Shown here piece after piece: positions 1 to 8,049 of a stretch of 63,418 nucleotides of DNA. The notes beneath the pieces are model-generated. The model saw only the letters and a list, made by a program, of their open reading frames with translations. It searched no databases and was not told where the DNA came from. How positions within the stretch are numbered: position 1 is the first letter of the stretch; each line of letters opens with the position of its first letter. A program made the position numbers and the translations under genes. This stretch comes from an uncultured Cellvibrio sp. (lineage in GTDB: Bacteria > Pseudomonadota > Gammaproteobacteria > Pseudomonadales > Cellvibrionaceae), in NCBI GenBank assembly GCA_946481095.1, contig CAMLML010000017.1:1-63418 (forward strand), written 5' to 3'.

Positions 1-52
1 AGGGGGGATTTAAAATCTCAGAAAAATTTGACCATCTTAAATCCCTCCCCCG

Positions 53-140
53 CCTCCCTTTCATAAACTACATCCATGTAGTTTCCCCTTCGGGCAGCTT
101 CGCTGTGCAAATTGCTCCTGCAATTTGTTTCAAAGGGAGG
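53..140. repeat. Nested multi-stem palindromic element
   Basis: An outer inverted repeat (CCTCCCTTT at 53-61, AAAGGGAGG at 132-140) encloses two perfect hairpins: AAACTACAT/ATGTAGTTT (65-73/76-84) and CAAATTGC/GCAATTTG (108-115/120-127). Smaller CCC-TTC-GGG and CAG-CTTCG-CTG stems lie between them. The whole can fold as a cloverleaf in DNA or RNA. It lies just downstream of the sbp stop on the sbp strand. It may be a dispersed intergenic repeat and may help end the sbp transcript; neither role is proven. Confidence 0.6.
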
Positions 141-149
141 AGCCAAAAG

Positions 150-1145
150 CTACTGATAAATCTGATCAAAAATCCCGCCATCACCAAAATGAAACGGCTG
201 TGCTTTTACCCATCCACCGAAATCATCGATAGTGACTAAATCCAATTTCGGAAATGTTTTTGCAAATTGTGCAGCGACTTCTGCATCACGTGGGCGGTAA
301 TAATGTTTGGCGGCGAGAGTTTGGCCTTCTTTGGTGTAGAGATATTGCAAGTAAGCAGTGGCGACATCGAGTGTGCCATTTTGTTTTGCATTTTCTTCAA
401 CAACGGCAACAGAAGGTTCTGCAAGGATAGATAAGCTGGGTACAACAATTTCAACTTCATCTTCACCCAATTCGTTTACCGCGAGGAAAGCTTCGTTTTC
501 CCAGGTAATTAATACATCACCGATTCCACGTTGTACGAAAGTAGTCGTTGATCCGCGTGCACCTGTGTCGAGTACGGGAACGTTTTTAAATAATTGACGA
601 ACAAATTCCTGTGCACCGGCATCGTCTTTATTTAATTTTTTCTGTGCAAAAGCCCAGGCAGCCAAATAATTCCAGCGCGCACCACCGGATGTTTTGGGAT
701 TAGGCGTAATCACTTCCACACCTTTTTTCACCAAATCATCCCAATCTTTGATTTGTTTTGGATTGCCTTTTCGCACCAAAAATACAATGGTGGATGTGTA
801 AGGCGCAGAGTTATCGGGCAATTTGGTTACCCAATCTTTTGGCAATAATTTTCCAATATTGGCGATGGGATCAATGTCGCCTGCCAATGCCAGCGTCACC
901 ACATCTGCACGCAAACCATCAATCACTGCACGCGATTGCGCACCTGAACCGCCGTGTGATTGATCCATACTCAGGTTATCGCCCGTTTTTTCTTTCCAAT
1001 GTTTGGCAAAAGCCGCATTAAATTCGCGATAGAGTTCGCGAGTAGGGTCATAAGACACGTTTAATAAATTTACGTCTTTTGCGAAGACGCTAGCAGACAA
1101 TAAACTGACTGCAATTAACGATAATGTTTTGTATAAAATTTTCAT
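150..1145 (-). CDS. sbp: Periplasmic sulfate-binding protein Sbp
   Basis: This is the substrate-binding component of a sulfate/thiosulfate ABC importer and acts in the periplasm. The 331-aa length is normal for the Sbp/CysP family. A Sec signal peptide occupies residues 1-22, with cleavage after VFA. The mature start ([11 protein letters not shown]) and the [12 protein letters not shown] loop, which holds the sulfate dianion in this family, are both clear. The permease and ATPase genes (cysT, cysW, cysA) are not in the window, so they must lie elsewhere. Upstream on the same strand are a porin and an OscA/YezD-like gene, which suggests a sulfur-limitation group, although a 107-bp inverted-repeat element separates sbp from the porin. 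Assignment to sulfate rather than thiosulfate is by overall resemblance. Confidence 0.93.
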   Translation of the reverse strand: MKILYKTLSLIAVSLLSASVFAKDVNLLNVSYDPTRELYREFNAAFAKHWKEKTGDNLSMDQSHGGSGAQSRAVIDGLRADVVTLALAGDIDPIANIGKLLPKDWVTKLPDNSAPYTSTIVFLVRKGNPKQIKDWDDLVKKGVEVITPNPKTSGGARWNYLAAWAFAQKKLNKDDAGAQEFVRQLFKNVPVLDTGARGSTTTFVQRGIGDVLITWENEAFLAVNELGEDEVEIVVPSLSILAEPSVAVVEENAKQNGTLDVATAYLQYLYTKEGQTLAAKHYYRPRDAEVAAQFAKTFPKLDLVTIDDFGGWVKAQPFHFGDGGIFDQIYQ

Positions 1146-1177
1146 GAAATTCTACTCACTTAAAAAATTGAAGTTTT

Positions 1178-1284
1178 CCCTCACCCTAACCCTCTCCCAG
1201 AGGGAGAGGGGACTGAATATGCTTCGTAGCAAATTCATTTGGGAGTTCATCCCCTCTCCCTCTGGGAGAGGGCTGGGGTGAGGG
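1178..1284. repeat. Long inverted repeat, CCCTCACCC...GGGTGAGGG
   Basis: The arms begin CCCTCACCC (1178-1186) and end GGGTGAGGG (1276-1284). Internal CCTCTCCC/GGGAGAGG blocks give each arm its own hairpin. A run of seven T follows on the plus strand. The element fills most of the gap between the porin stop and the sbp start. Similar CCCTCACCCTAACCC elements occur in many gammaproteobacteria as dispersed palindromes. It may attenuate transcription between the two genes. Confidence 0.7.
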
Positions 1285-1290
1285 CTTTTT

Positions 1291-2538
1291 TTAAAACCGG
1301 AAATCAAACCCAACTGCTGATGCAGAATCCGTTGTGGTTTCAGTGCTGATCGCCTCATCACCTTTCACATCCACTTTTGCGTAAGTTAAAAACACGCGCG
1401 TGTTGGGATTGAAGTTGTAATCCACACCTAAAATGATTCCATCCAGTTCGGCATCGCTATAAGCTTCATTGATTGGAGTAGTGGTTGAACTGGCGTATTG
1501 AATTTTGGCGAGCCAGGGGCCGGAAATTTTCCATTGCGCATTCAGAACATAACCGTCCTGCTCTTTAAATGCGTTGCCGGAAGCGCCGTCCCATTCGGAT
1601 AAAGGATTCAATCCGTTTTGTGCGCCGAGTGTGGTGCTGTTAGTGCCGACGAAAGTTGAAAAACCACCGAGAGTATCCACATCATCATGGCGTTCGGCGG
1701 TTTGATAAATTGCACCAAGTTTGACGCTGCCTAAGGTAATTTCACCTACAGCACGAACAGCATCAGTGGTGGCTACGTTTGAGTCTGCACCAATACCCAC
1801 AAACCATTTGGCTTTACCGTAAGTGATGGATACAGATTTTCCGGATGCAAAATTATTGTCATCTTGCTGATTGGTTCCGCTCACCGGTACGCCGGTTTCT
1901 TCAGCATTAATTGCAGCGATATTAATTTCCAATCCGCGAAATAAAATCGGTGAGGTGTATTGAATAACATTGTCAGGGCGATTTTCGCCAACAATGTAAG
2001 TACCAATGTCGCCGAGTGGTGAATCGTTAAAGCGATCTATATCGCTACGCAATACGCTATTGGTTTGCAAGGTTTTTAATGGTGTATCGTTTTTGCCGAC
2101 CAACACTGAACCCCAATCGCCGCGCAAACCACCAAAAATATTGCGCTGACTTAATTCGCGGCCATTGCTGTTAGTACCGTTATCCACATCAATGCCATAT
2201 TCCAAACGATAAAACACAGTGAAATTTTCATTTGCATCGAAATCGCCCTGAATACCCAGGCGCGAACCGGTACTGTCAATGGCAAAAGTATCCAGTTCGC
2301 CCGTTACTTGAGTTGCACCTATGTGGCGATAGGTAGTGGCATTAGGCGCAGTTAATGCAAAATCATTTTTTTCCAAATCGTATTGATTGGCCGTTAAATG
2401 AATTTTGCCGTAGAGCGTTGGGAAACCTGCGAAGGCTGGGGCTGATATAGCAGTCGCAATCAAAATCGCGATGCTATTGCGACGAAAAGTGGTTTTAAAA
2501 AATGATCGGTTGACCGACCTTTGTGTGTGAAATGACAT
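1291..2538 (-). CDS. Outer-membrane porin (general porin family)
   Basis: This 415-aa trimeric-type beta-barrel porin should form a diffusion channel in the outer membrane. It has a long N-terminal signal sequence (cleavage near residue 37, PAFA|G), then the opening strand with a LYGKIHL motif. Alternating beta strands with GLRGDWGSVLVGK and FYRLEYGID turns follow, and the protein ends in phenylalanine (FDFRF), the usual outer-membrane assembly signal. Length and motifs fit the OmpC/Porin_4 class of Pseudomonas-like bacteria. It sits between an oscA-like gene and sbp on one strand, so it may serve anion or organosulfur uptake under sulfur limitation; that role is inferred from position only. 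A GGAGA ribosome site precedes the ATG at 2538. Confidence 0.88.
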   Translation of the reverse strand: MSFHTQRSVNRSFFKTTFRRNSIAILIATAISAPAFAGFPTLYGKIHLTANQYDLEKNDFALTAPNATTYRHIGATQVTGELDTFAIDSTGSRLGIQGDFDANENFTVFYRLEYGIDVDNGTNSNGRELSQRNIFGGLRGDWGSVLVGKNDTPLKTLQTNSVLRSDIDRFNDSPLGDIGTYIVGENRPDNVIQYTSPILFRGLEINIAAINAEETGVPVSGTNQQDDNNFASGKSVSITYGKAKWFVGIGADSNVATTDAVRAVGEITLGSVKLGAIYQTAERHDDVDTLGGFSTFVGTNSTTLGAQNGLNPLSEWDGASGNAFKEQDGYVLNAQWKISGPWLAKIQYASSTTTPINEAYSDAELDGIILGVDYNFNPNTRVFLTYAKVDVKGDEAISTETTTDSASAVGFDFRF

Positions 2539-2621
2539 GTTAATCTCCAGAATTCACATATCACTTCCGGTGGTCCGGTCAGTGTTTTTTAATTGATTTT
2601 TTTAACTTGCTAACGCGTGTT

Positions 2622-2795
2622 CTATTTGGCGTTGACGCCTTTATCCCAGCGCTTTTTTTCTCGACGTTCGAGCTGCACTATCTGGCCGTTATGGATTTGA
2701 ATCTCCAGCGAGCCGAACTGGATTTGTTCTAACTGGTGTTTGATTTCCATTAGTAACTCATCCACATTTGTCAGGTTTTCTGTTGTATGAGCCAT
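2622..2795 (-). CDS. oscA: OscA/YezD-like small protein (DUF2292)
   Basis: A 57-aa protein. It starts MAHTTENLTNVDELL, carries a central IKHQLEQIQFGSLEIQIHNG motif and ends with a basic QLERREKKRW tail. The core ...I.FGS(L/I)...IH.G.IVQ(L/I)....K.R matches the DUF2292/YezD family. In Pseudomonas, oscA lies next to sbp and is needed for growth on organosulfur sources and under chromate-induced sulfur starvation. The same neighbourhood here (oscA, porin, sbp on one strand) supports the call. GAGAAGG stands immediately before the ATG. The molecular function of the family is unknown; a small cytoplasmic regulator or adaptor is possible. Confidence 0.82.
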   Translation of the reverse strand: MAHTTENLTNVDELLMEIKHQLEQIQFGSLEIQIHNGQIVQLERREKKRWDKGVNAK

Positions 2796-2862
2796 AGCCT
2801 TCTCACTGGACTAACCTCGTGTGTAGTTTTTTATTCGTCGTGTTCACGGCGACTGCGGCATA

Positions 2863-2906
2863 CTAATAAAAAATTTTTAAAACAAAAAAGACTGTTTTTT
2901 TATTAG
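2863..2906. promoter_or_regulatory. 11-bp inverted repeat upstream of oscA-like gene
   Basis: CTAATAAAAAA (2863-2873) and TTTTTTATTAG (2896-2906) are perfect inverted copies with a 22-bp spacer, in the AT-rich gap upstream of the oscA-like gene. The position suits a promoter/operator, and CysB would be the natural candidate regulator given the sulfate genes. CysB sites are too loosely defined to assign by eye. Confidence 0.35.
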
Positions 2907-3008
2907 CTTATAACGACATTTGAATAAACTGATTCAAAATTAAACAAGGGGGAGGGCAGTAAGCACCTCCCAAAGGAGGGTAAGAGATGGTTTATAAAGA
3001 GCAGGCCA

Positions 3009-3548
3009 TCATTGCATTTGCTTAAAGTTACGTAGAATTTGCAAATCCAATTTGTCAAACACGGGTAATGGATAGGTGAGATTTACGTTAATGTTTTGGG
3101 TCGCTGTTGTCATTTCAACAGTGCCATTTGGTTGTTTAAGTAATTTTTTAAATCCATTTTTTAGATACCAATCAACTGACATGGAGGGCGCGAATGTATG
3201 CAAATCCATATCACCTTTTGCTGTGCGGAGCAAAATTCTACCTATGCCGTTGCCGCGATATTGACGAGATACAATTAAGGCATCAATTCTGCGGATAGGT
3301 TGATCATCCGCTTCGGTGTAAATAATCATGCCAATTGGTGTGCCACAATTAAGTTTGACGAGAAGCATTTCCGACTTCCCTTGTTCAATCATGACATGTG
3401 TTTTGATAAGTTCGGTGTAACGATGCTCATTTGACCATTGCAGCGCTACTTGCATTTCAACGCCAAAAAACATACTGATCATCATAGGGACACAGTCATC
3501 CGTATTTAAATCTTCCTTTCTGATGAGTTGTATATAAGAATTTTTCAT
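3009..3548 (-). CDS. GNAT-family N-acetyltransferase
   Basis: A 179-aa cytoplasmic acetyltransferase of the GCN5-related fold. The acetyl-CoA pyrophosphate loop is visible as QYRGNGIGRILLRTAKG (about residues 95-111), after a beta strand IRRIDALIVS and before the usual WYLKNGFKK segment, where the tyrosine and the NGF turn close the domain. The C-terminal 40 residues (TMTATQ... to FKQMQ) are an extension without a recognised domain. It could modify a small molecule or a protein N-terminus; the substrate cannot be read from the sequence. It reads toward oscA on the same strand, but a gap of more than 200 bp with its own inverted repeat argues against co-transcription. Confidence 0.8.
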   Translation of the reverse strand: MKNSYIQLIRKEDLNTDDCVPMMISMFFGVEMQVALQWSNEHRYTELIKTHVMIEQGKSEMLLVKLNCGTPIGMIIYTEADDQPIRRIDALIVSRQYRGNGIGRILLRTAKGDMDLHTFAPSMSVDWYLKNGFKKLLKQPNGTVEMTTATQNINVNLTYPLPVFDKLDLQILRNFKQMQ

Positions 3549-4049
3549 GCCGATAGTACCTTGTGTGTGAAACTTAGTTTGATTTTTTAATTAAATGATT
3601 AACCTATGCTTATGAAATATAAGCATTAAATGATCTTAACTTGCAATTTTTTTTCGACAATAGATAGAAACTATTTACACGACACTCATTTATGAAATTA
3701 TCAAAATTTGTGTCGGTTATCACAATTTAATGAGGGAAAATGTGCTCGCAGTGTAGTTGCAACATTTATGAAATACTTTTCATATAAGTCGAAAGGGCTG
3801 TGCTGATCGCCATGAAGGACTTGAAATGCTTATTCAGTCGATTGACAGTAATATTTTTGGGTGTTGGAAATACTCAACTGCATTCGCACTCATGGTAGTT
3901 TGTGTGAGTGCTGTGTTGATATCTGTGCCTGGTTGAAAAAAACTTTAACAACTCCCAAGCCAGCAGCGGAATAGGAAAGAGCTGCACATGTAAAAAAGAC
4001 TGTGTTAAGAGAATAAGCGGAGCAGATGGATCACTTAAATATGGCACAT
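3549..4049. other. AT-rich intergenic stretch with degraded small reading frames
   Basis: No intact gene was found. On the plus strand, an ATG near 3826 opens a 36-codon frame with one hydrophobic segment (STAFALMVVCVSAVLISV) that stops at TGA just after 3930. In another frame, from about 3928, an open stretch without a start codon encodes a Cys-rich sequence with the motif SCTCKKDCVKRISG and runs into the MITE-like element at 4050. Together they look like a small secreted or membrane Cys-rich gene broken by frameshift and by the insertion. This is a weak reading without homology support. Confidence 0.25.
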
Positions 4050-4179
4050 GTAGGGCGGATCAAGACCCGTATGTGCGGAATGAGATGTATTAAAACATAC
4101 AAAATTATTACTTGAAAATGTAAAATCAAAAGCGTCATGAATTAAAACACCGATCAACGCGGGTCTTGACCCACCCTAC
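4050..4179. mobile_element. MITE-like element with 20-bp terminal inverted repeats
   Basis: The left end GTAGGGCGGATCAAGACCCG (4050-4069) and the right end CGGGTCTTGACCCACCCTAC (4160-4179) are inverted copies with two mismatches, enclosing about 90 bp of AT-rich sequence with no coding capacity. Size and ends fit a non-autonomous miniature inverted-repeat element. The right end lies only 13 bp upstream of the lipoprotein start and contributes a spurious TTG start in that frame, so the element may supply part of that gene's promoter. Confidence 0.7.
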
Positions 4180-4192
4180 GGAAAACAAGTTT

Positions 4193-5059
4193 ATGAAATA
4201 TATTATTGCGATAATTATTTTATTAATGTCTGCATGCTCGACAAAAAATAATCATAAAATAGAGAAGAAACAGAATCATGTAATACAAGAAAATCGTTAT
4301 AGGGATTACGCCATAATTCGATCTGTTAATAGAAATCATATATTTGACTTAAGCACTACTTGGTCAAAGATAGAATTAATAGAAAGAAGTGATAAGGTAG
4401 TGGTCTATAAATATTCTGCTTTGAATTCGAAATCTTTTCCTTTTGCTAAAATCATTCCCGGTAAATACAAAATTAAATTCACCTGTCGAAATGGTGATGG
4501 CTGGAATAAAAATTATCTAGATATAGAGCCAGTGGCAGGAGAAGATTACACGGTATTTTGTATTAGGGAAAACAGAGGAAAAGATATTTATGGGAATCAC
4601 AGAATTGCGGCCTTTCATCCATTTTTTGAAAAAACTGATGAGGTTAGTATAAAAAAGGATGAGTATCAAAAAATTATTAATGATCCTCCAAGAGATGACC
4701 TTAAATATGAAGTGCCAATTGGACACACAAGAGTTATCGTTTATTATGAGCCTGCTACTATTTTTGGAGCTGAAAATCATTTCACATATAGTATTTCAAT
4801 CGACGGAAAGATTAGAGGTGCGGTAAATGCTTTAAAGTATACAACTTTAATATTACTTAATGGTGAGTATGATGTCGAAATGTGCAGCGATGCCGCAATA
4901 TTAAAAGATACTGTTAAATTTAATTTAAAAGCTGAAGGAAATAATTTATATGTTAGGTGTAAGGAAAGCCACTTTACGTCCATGAAGTGTGAGATTATAA
5001 AAGAAAAGCCTGATAATTTTGATGTTATGGTAAAACCTATGAAAATCTTTATAAAATAA
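4193..5059 (+). CDS. Hypothetical lipoprotein
   Basis: A 288-aa predicted lipoprotein of unknown function. The start at 4193 is chosen because MKYIIAIIILLMSAC gives a clean signal peptide with lipobox (MSAC) and a lipid-modified Cys at residue 15. The longer frame begins with TTG inside the MITE-like terminal repeat. The mature part is charged and contains two similar halves, each with a strand resembling PG.YKI.F.C / NGEYDVEMCSDAA followed by a YVRC or YTVFC turn. This may mean two beta-sandwich modules, each with a cysteine pair. The DNA is strongly AT-rich compared with flanking metabolic genes, which may indicate recent acquisition. The FHA gene lies 75 bp downstream on the same strand. 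Confidence 0.7.
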   Translation: MKYIIAIIILLMSACSTKNNHKIEKKQNHVIQENRYRDYAIIRSVNRNHIFDLSTTWSKIELIERSDKVVVYKYSALNSKSFPFAKIIPGKYKIKFTCRNGDGWNKNYLDIEPVAGEDYTVFCIRENRGKDIYGNHRIAAFHPFFEKTDEVSIKKDEYQKIINDPPRDDLKYEVPIGHTRVIVYYEPATIFGAENHFTYSISIDGKIRGAVNALKYTTLILLNGEYDVEMCSDAAILKDTVKFNLKAEGNNLYVRCKESHFTSMKCEIIKEKPDNFDVMVKPMKIFIK

Positions 5060-5134
5060 AAAAATATTATAGTTCCTAAAACGATATGACTAGATAGGTG
5101 ATGACTCAACACAGCAACTATAAATGGAGAAAAC

Positions 5135-5512
5135 ATGAGTGACGATGGCAATAAGACAAGGGTAAACATGGCCCCGGTATTAACAGTTCATTCCTTGGTA
5201 TTAAGCTACAACGGCAAAGACTACATCGTTGATGCAACAAAAATCCCATTTACCATCGGCCGCGATGAAAGCTGTAATTTAACCGTTGATAGCAATTTTG
5301 CTTCCAGACAACATTGCAAAATACTTTTTCATAACAAGAACTACATCCTTAAAGATAACAGCACTAATGGTACCTACATGCGCATGGGGGCATCGGCGCC
5401 TGTCAAGCTTCTTGACAGTATGCAAGCATTCACCAGCAATGGATCGATCAAGCTTGGTGAAGCAATGGCAATTGGCGATAAGGATGTTATTAGCTTCAAA
5501 GTAAATTTTTAA
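5135..5512 (+). CDS. FHA-domain protein
   Basis: A 125-aa protein that is almost entirely one forkhead-associated domain, a phosphothreonine-binding beta sandwich. Diagnostic residues are visible in order: the FTIGRDESCN strand (GR near residue 36), the SRQHC loop (S and H contact the phosphothreonine) and the NSTNGTYM turn (N-x-T-N-G). The last 40 residues (KLGEAMAIGDKDVISFKV) complete the sandwich. A GGAG site precedes the ATG. It probably acts as a cytoplasmic adaptor for Ser/Thr kinase or secretion-system signalling, but no kinase, phosphatase or type VI gene is nearby to name the partner. Confidence 0.87.
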   Translation: MSDDGNKTRVNMAPVLTVHSLVLSYNGKDYIVDATKIPFTIGRDESCNLTVDSNFASRQHCKILFHNKNYILKDNSTNGTYMRMGASAPVKLLDSMQAFTSNGSIKLGEAMAIGDKDVISFKVNF

Positions 5513-5650
5513 GAATGAAAAGTGGCTTTGGCGGTTGAGAAAGCTGAATGGGAAAGTCGTCCAATTAAAAATCTCACAATGAAACTGATGTGTTATTTTA
5601 TTTAACATAATCTACATTATGCGCAATCAAGGATTGGCCGAGTTTCATAG

Positions 5651-5965
5651 TTATGCAACCGGCCACACAATCCGCAACAGATGTGGACGCCAAGCCAACA
5701 ACATTCCTATTGCCGGTGCTGTGGCAGCCAACAGCATGATCCACACCAGAAATGCCATGGATGGACGGTCAGCCAGGGAACAGAAAACAGCAGAAAGTAG
5801 AAGGCCAAGACAGCCCAGAATACGCAGTGTCTTACGTACATGGGCATTTGGTGAGCCGGTTTTCATTACCTGTTGCCAATGACTATTCATTGCCAGTGCA
5901 AACCAGGCAAACCCCATCAAAGAGCTGATACATGCCAGTATTAATGCAATCCAGGGTTCAACCAT
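5651..5965 (-). CDS. DUF3325 family small membrane protein
   Basis: A 104-aa integral membrane protein with three or four hydrophobic helices (WIALILACISSLMGFAWFAL at the N-terminus, ILGCLGLLLSAVFCSLA and MAFLVWIMLLAATAPAIGML). It is the last gene of a three-gene operon, and its start overlaps the stop of the PepSY gene by 8 bp, so translation is probably coupled. DUF3325 proteins regularly follow PepSY and DUF3649 genes in iron/siderophore clusters of proteobacteria, where they are thought to help inner-membrane iron handling. The family name is assigned from length, helix pattern and this conserved context. Confidence 0.72.
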   Translation of the reverse strand: MVEPWIALILACISSLMGFAWFALAMNSHWQQVMKTGSPNAHVRKTLRILGCLGLLLSAVFCSLADRPSMAFLVWIMLLAATAPAIGMLLAWRPHLLRIVWPVA

Positions 5966-7670
5966 GATCGACCTCCGACATCATCAGAGCTGGAGCCGTT
6001 TGTCCCTTGTCAGCTTTAGGGAGCAATACTTTTGATTCCCGTAAAACCAGTAGTCGTGCAGCAACAAATGACAAACAAGCCGTAGCCAACAAGCTTAAAT
6101 CAACACCTGCGACTGCAAGGTAAGGATCACTGATCAGGGTTTTGTACAGGTTGTCACCAGTGGTCACCCAATTGAGCAATACTGCCATAATTGAGGTTAT
6201 TGATATAACCCAGGATTGCTCTTTCCACGCAGGATTGATACCCGCCTGTGCCACCGGAGCACTGCGCCATGCAGCATGCAAAAATGCCAGAATCCAACTG
6301 CCCCAGAATGCCTTGATTTCCCAATCACCTTTGCCAGATAAGTCTTCCGGCAACAAGCGATTGACCAGCAACATTACAATGGTGGCTATCAACATTCCTG
6401 TAACAGTTGTCACTGCAAGTGCATCGACAATTCGGGCGCCCTGATTATGATTTTTGGCATGTTGTTGTTTGCGCTTTTCTACAAAGAAAACAAATCCGGT
6501 TGCAATACAAATACAGCCCAGTAATCCGCCGATAACGTAAAGCCAGCGTAGCATCCAATGCTCAAAGTGCTGTAAATGTAACCCGGTCAAAAACTCATTG
6601 GCATTAGAAACCAAGGTGCGTGGTGGATCTTCACGCAATAGCTCACCTGTACTGGCTTTGAAGTGAATGCCCTCTCCCACCAATGCAACCCGGTCACTGC
6701 CTGCCCGATAAATACTCACATAACCATTCTGATCACCCAGGTGATCAATAAACAGATAACCCACCTCACCTGCCATATCACGTTCCGCCCAACGGCGTTT
6801 GGCTTCGGCCACCATAGCGTCTACTGAAGCCATAGGTGCTGCAATACCTGATGCTTCATGTGGCAATCCGGTGCGTTCTGCTTCCAGTATTTCATGTTGG
6901 TCATGCAGCGGTTTGAGCATGGTGTTACCTACAGGAAGGTAAATACTGGCAAAGATAATCAATCCGGTCAGTGCAAAGAAAAAATGAAATGGCAAGGCAA
7001 CAACACCCGTCATATTGTGCAAATCCAAAGTGCTGCGCTGAAGCCTTTTTTTCGGGCGAAAAGTAAAAAGCTCCTTAAAAATCTTCCTATGCATAATCAA
7101 TCCGGTCACAAGGGCTGCCAGCATGATCAGTGCTGCAAGGCCAACTATCCAATAACCTAAATTCTTCCAATGCCAATTAAGACTGTAATGCATAGGGTAA
7201 AACCAACGGCTGCCAATTTTCAGGGCATCATCAGGTATAGCCTCACCGGTACGGGGATCTATAGTTGACCAGCCATGCACATGCAGATGGTCATCATTTG
7301 GATTAACCGGTTTATTCGGAATACTGAACTCGGCGCCTATGGAAAGTACCGGATCACGATGAGTCGTATAGGCATAAAGTGATGCCATAGGCATAGTGTC
7401 CGGGTGTGGCAAATCACCAATCACCCGTGCAGCAGTGGCAGCCATATCGTCAGGATGCGCACGCATCTTTTCAAACACAGGTTTGAGCAAGTGATCAAAA
7501 GATGGCATGGGCTGGGGTTCAAAGCGGGTTTTGGGGATTGCCCAACGGTCAATCTCCCGATCAAACACCGAAAGCGAACCAAAGAAGAAACAAATCATGA
7601 GCACAAAACCCAATATCAGACCAAACCAGGTGTGAACCCAGGTCATGGAAACACGGAAATTATTAAACAT
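5958..7670 (-). CDS. PepSY-associated transmembrane protein (iron-uptake type)
   Basis: A 570-aa inner-membrane protein. The start at 7670 is chosen because a GGGGAG site precedes it and the longer frame overlaps the upstream gene. The first helix (VHTWFGLILGFVLMICFFFGS) carries the HTWFGL motif typical of PepSY-TM proteins. Further helices follow near residues 190-220, 250-280, 390-415 and four times toward the C-terminus, with a periplasmic PepSY-type region between (VGYLFIDHLGDQNGYVSIYR, LREDPPRTLVSNANEFLTGLH). In related bacteria these proteins occur with TonB siderophore receptors and are proposed to reduce ferric siderophores. It lies 8 bp after the DUF3649 gene and behind a Fur-like box, in keeping with iron repression. 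No receptor is adjacent here. Confidence 0.85.
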   Translation of the reverse strand: MFNNFRVSMTWVHTWFGLILGFVLMICFFFGSLSVFDREIDRWAIPKTRFEPQPMPSFDHLLKPVFEKMRAHPDDMAATAARVIGDLPHPDTMPMASLYAYTTHRDPVLSIGAEFSIPNKPVNPNDDHLHVHGWSTIDPRTGEAIPDDALKIGSRWFYPMHYSLNWHWKNLGYWIVGLAALIMLAALVTGLIMHRKIFKELFTFRPKKRLQRSTLDLHNMTGVVALPFHFFFALTGLIIFASIYLPVGNTMLKPLHDQHEILEAERTGLPHEASGIAAPMASVDAMVAEAKRRWAERDMAGEVGYLFIDHLGDQNGYVSIYRAGSDRVALVGEGIHFKASTGELLREDPPRTLVSNANEFLTGLHLQHFEHWMLRWLYVIGGLLGCICIATGFVFFVEKRKQQHAKNHNQGARIVDALAVTTVTGMLIATIVMLLVNRLLPEDLSGKGDWEIKAFWGSWILAFLHAAWRSAPVAQAGINPAWKEQSWVISITSIMAVLLNWVTTGDNLYKTLISDPYLAVAGVDLSLLATACLSFVAARLLVLRESKVLLPKADKGQTAPALMMSEVDHG

Positions 7671-7678
7671 ATGCTCCC

Positions 7679-7966
7679 CTATCCCACTAAATGACTTTGT
7701 AAGACCAGTGCTGTACAAGTCATGGATAAAGTACCGATCACCAGCACTCCCCACACTTTCAGCATATTTTGGGCGGCGAATGTCCACAGGAACAAACCCA
7801 AAAACACCAAAAAAGAAAGCAACAACACGCCCGTTTCGGCCTCATGAAAATCCACACCCAAAGCCACCAGTGCGGCAATTCCAAGCGCGGTGAAGCCCCA
7901 GGTAAAAGCATAACCACCTAATAAGGCGGCTATTATTCGATTAATAATGGGTAGGTACTGTGTCAT
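7679..7966 (-). CDS. DUF3649 family small membrane protein
   Basis: A 95-aa integral membrane protein and first gene of the iron-type operon. The ATG at 7966 is preferred to an upstream GTG at 7993 because AGGA lies about 8 bp before it and the family starts with a short polar stretch followed by the helix IIAALLGGYAFTWGFTALG. Two further helices follow (TGVLLLSFLVFLGLFLWTFAA and VLVIGTLSMTCTALVL). The order DUF3649, PepSY, DUF3325 is the standard order of this module. The Fur-like box at 8002-8020 sits where it could cover the promoter. Confidence 0.78.
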   Translation of the reverse strand: MTQYLPIINRIIAALLGGYAFTWGFTALGIAALVALGVDFHEAETGVLLLSFLVFLGLFLWTFAAQNMLKVWGVLVIGTLSMTCTALVLQSHLVG

Positions 7967-8001
7967 TACATATCCTGCAAACTGAGGTGACACATATTTC
8001 C

Positions 8002-8020
8002 ATAAATGATAATTATTCGC
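8002..8020. promoter_or_regulatory. Fur-box-like site
   Basis: The 19-mer ATAAATGATAATTATTCGC matches the Fur consensus GATAATGATAATCATTATC at about 13 of 19 positions, including the uninterrupted AATGATAAT core. It is 36 bp upstream of the DUF3649 start, on the promoter side of the operon. Iron-dependent repression of the operon is inferred. Confidence 0.6.
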
Positions 8021-8049
8021 AATATATATTGGATATCAAACAGCAGAAG

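Noticed and set aside
4166..4192. TTG start for the lipoprotein at 4166
   Set aside because: It lies in the terminal repeat of the MITE-like element and would spoil the signal peptide; ATG 4193 fits a lipoprotein exactly.
5619..7893. Plus-strand frames opposite the PepSY operon
   Set aside because: They are shadows of the membrane genes and have compositions typical of reverse-read hydrophobic helices.
7967..7993. GTG start for the DUF3649 gene at 7993
   Set aside because: The ATG at 7966 has a better-placed AGGA and matches the usual family N-terminus.
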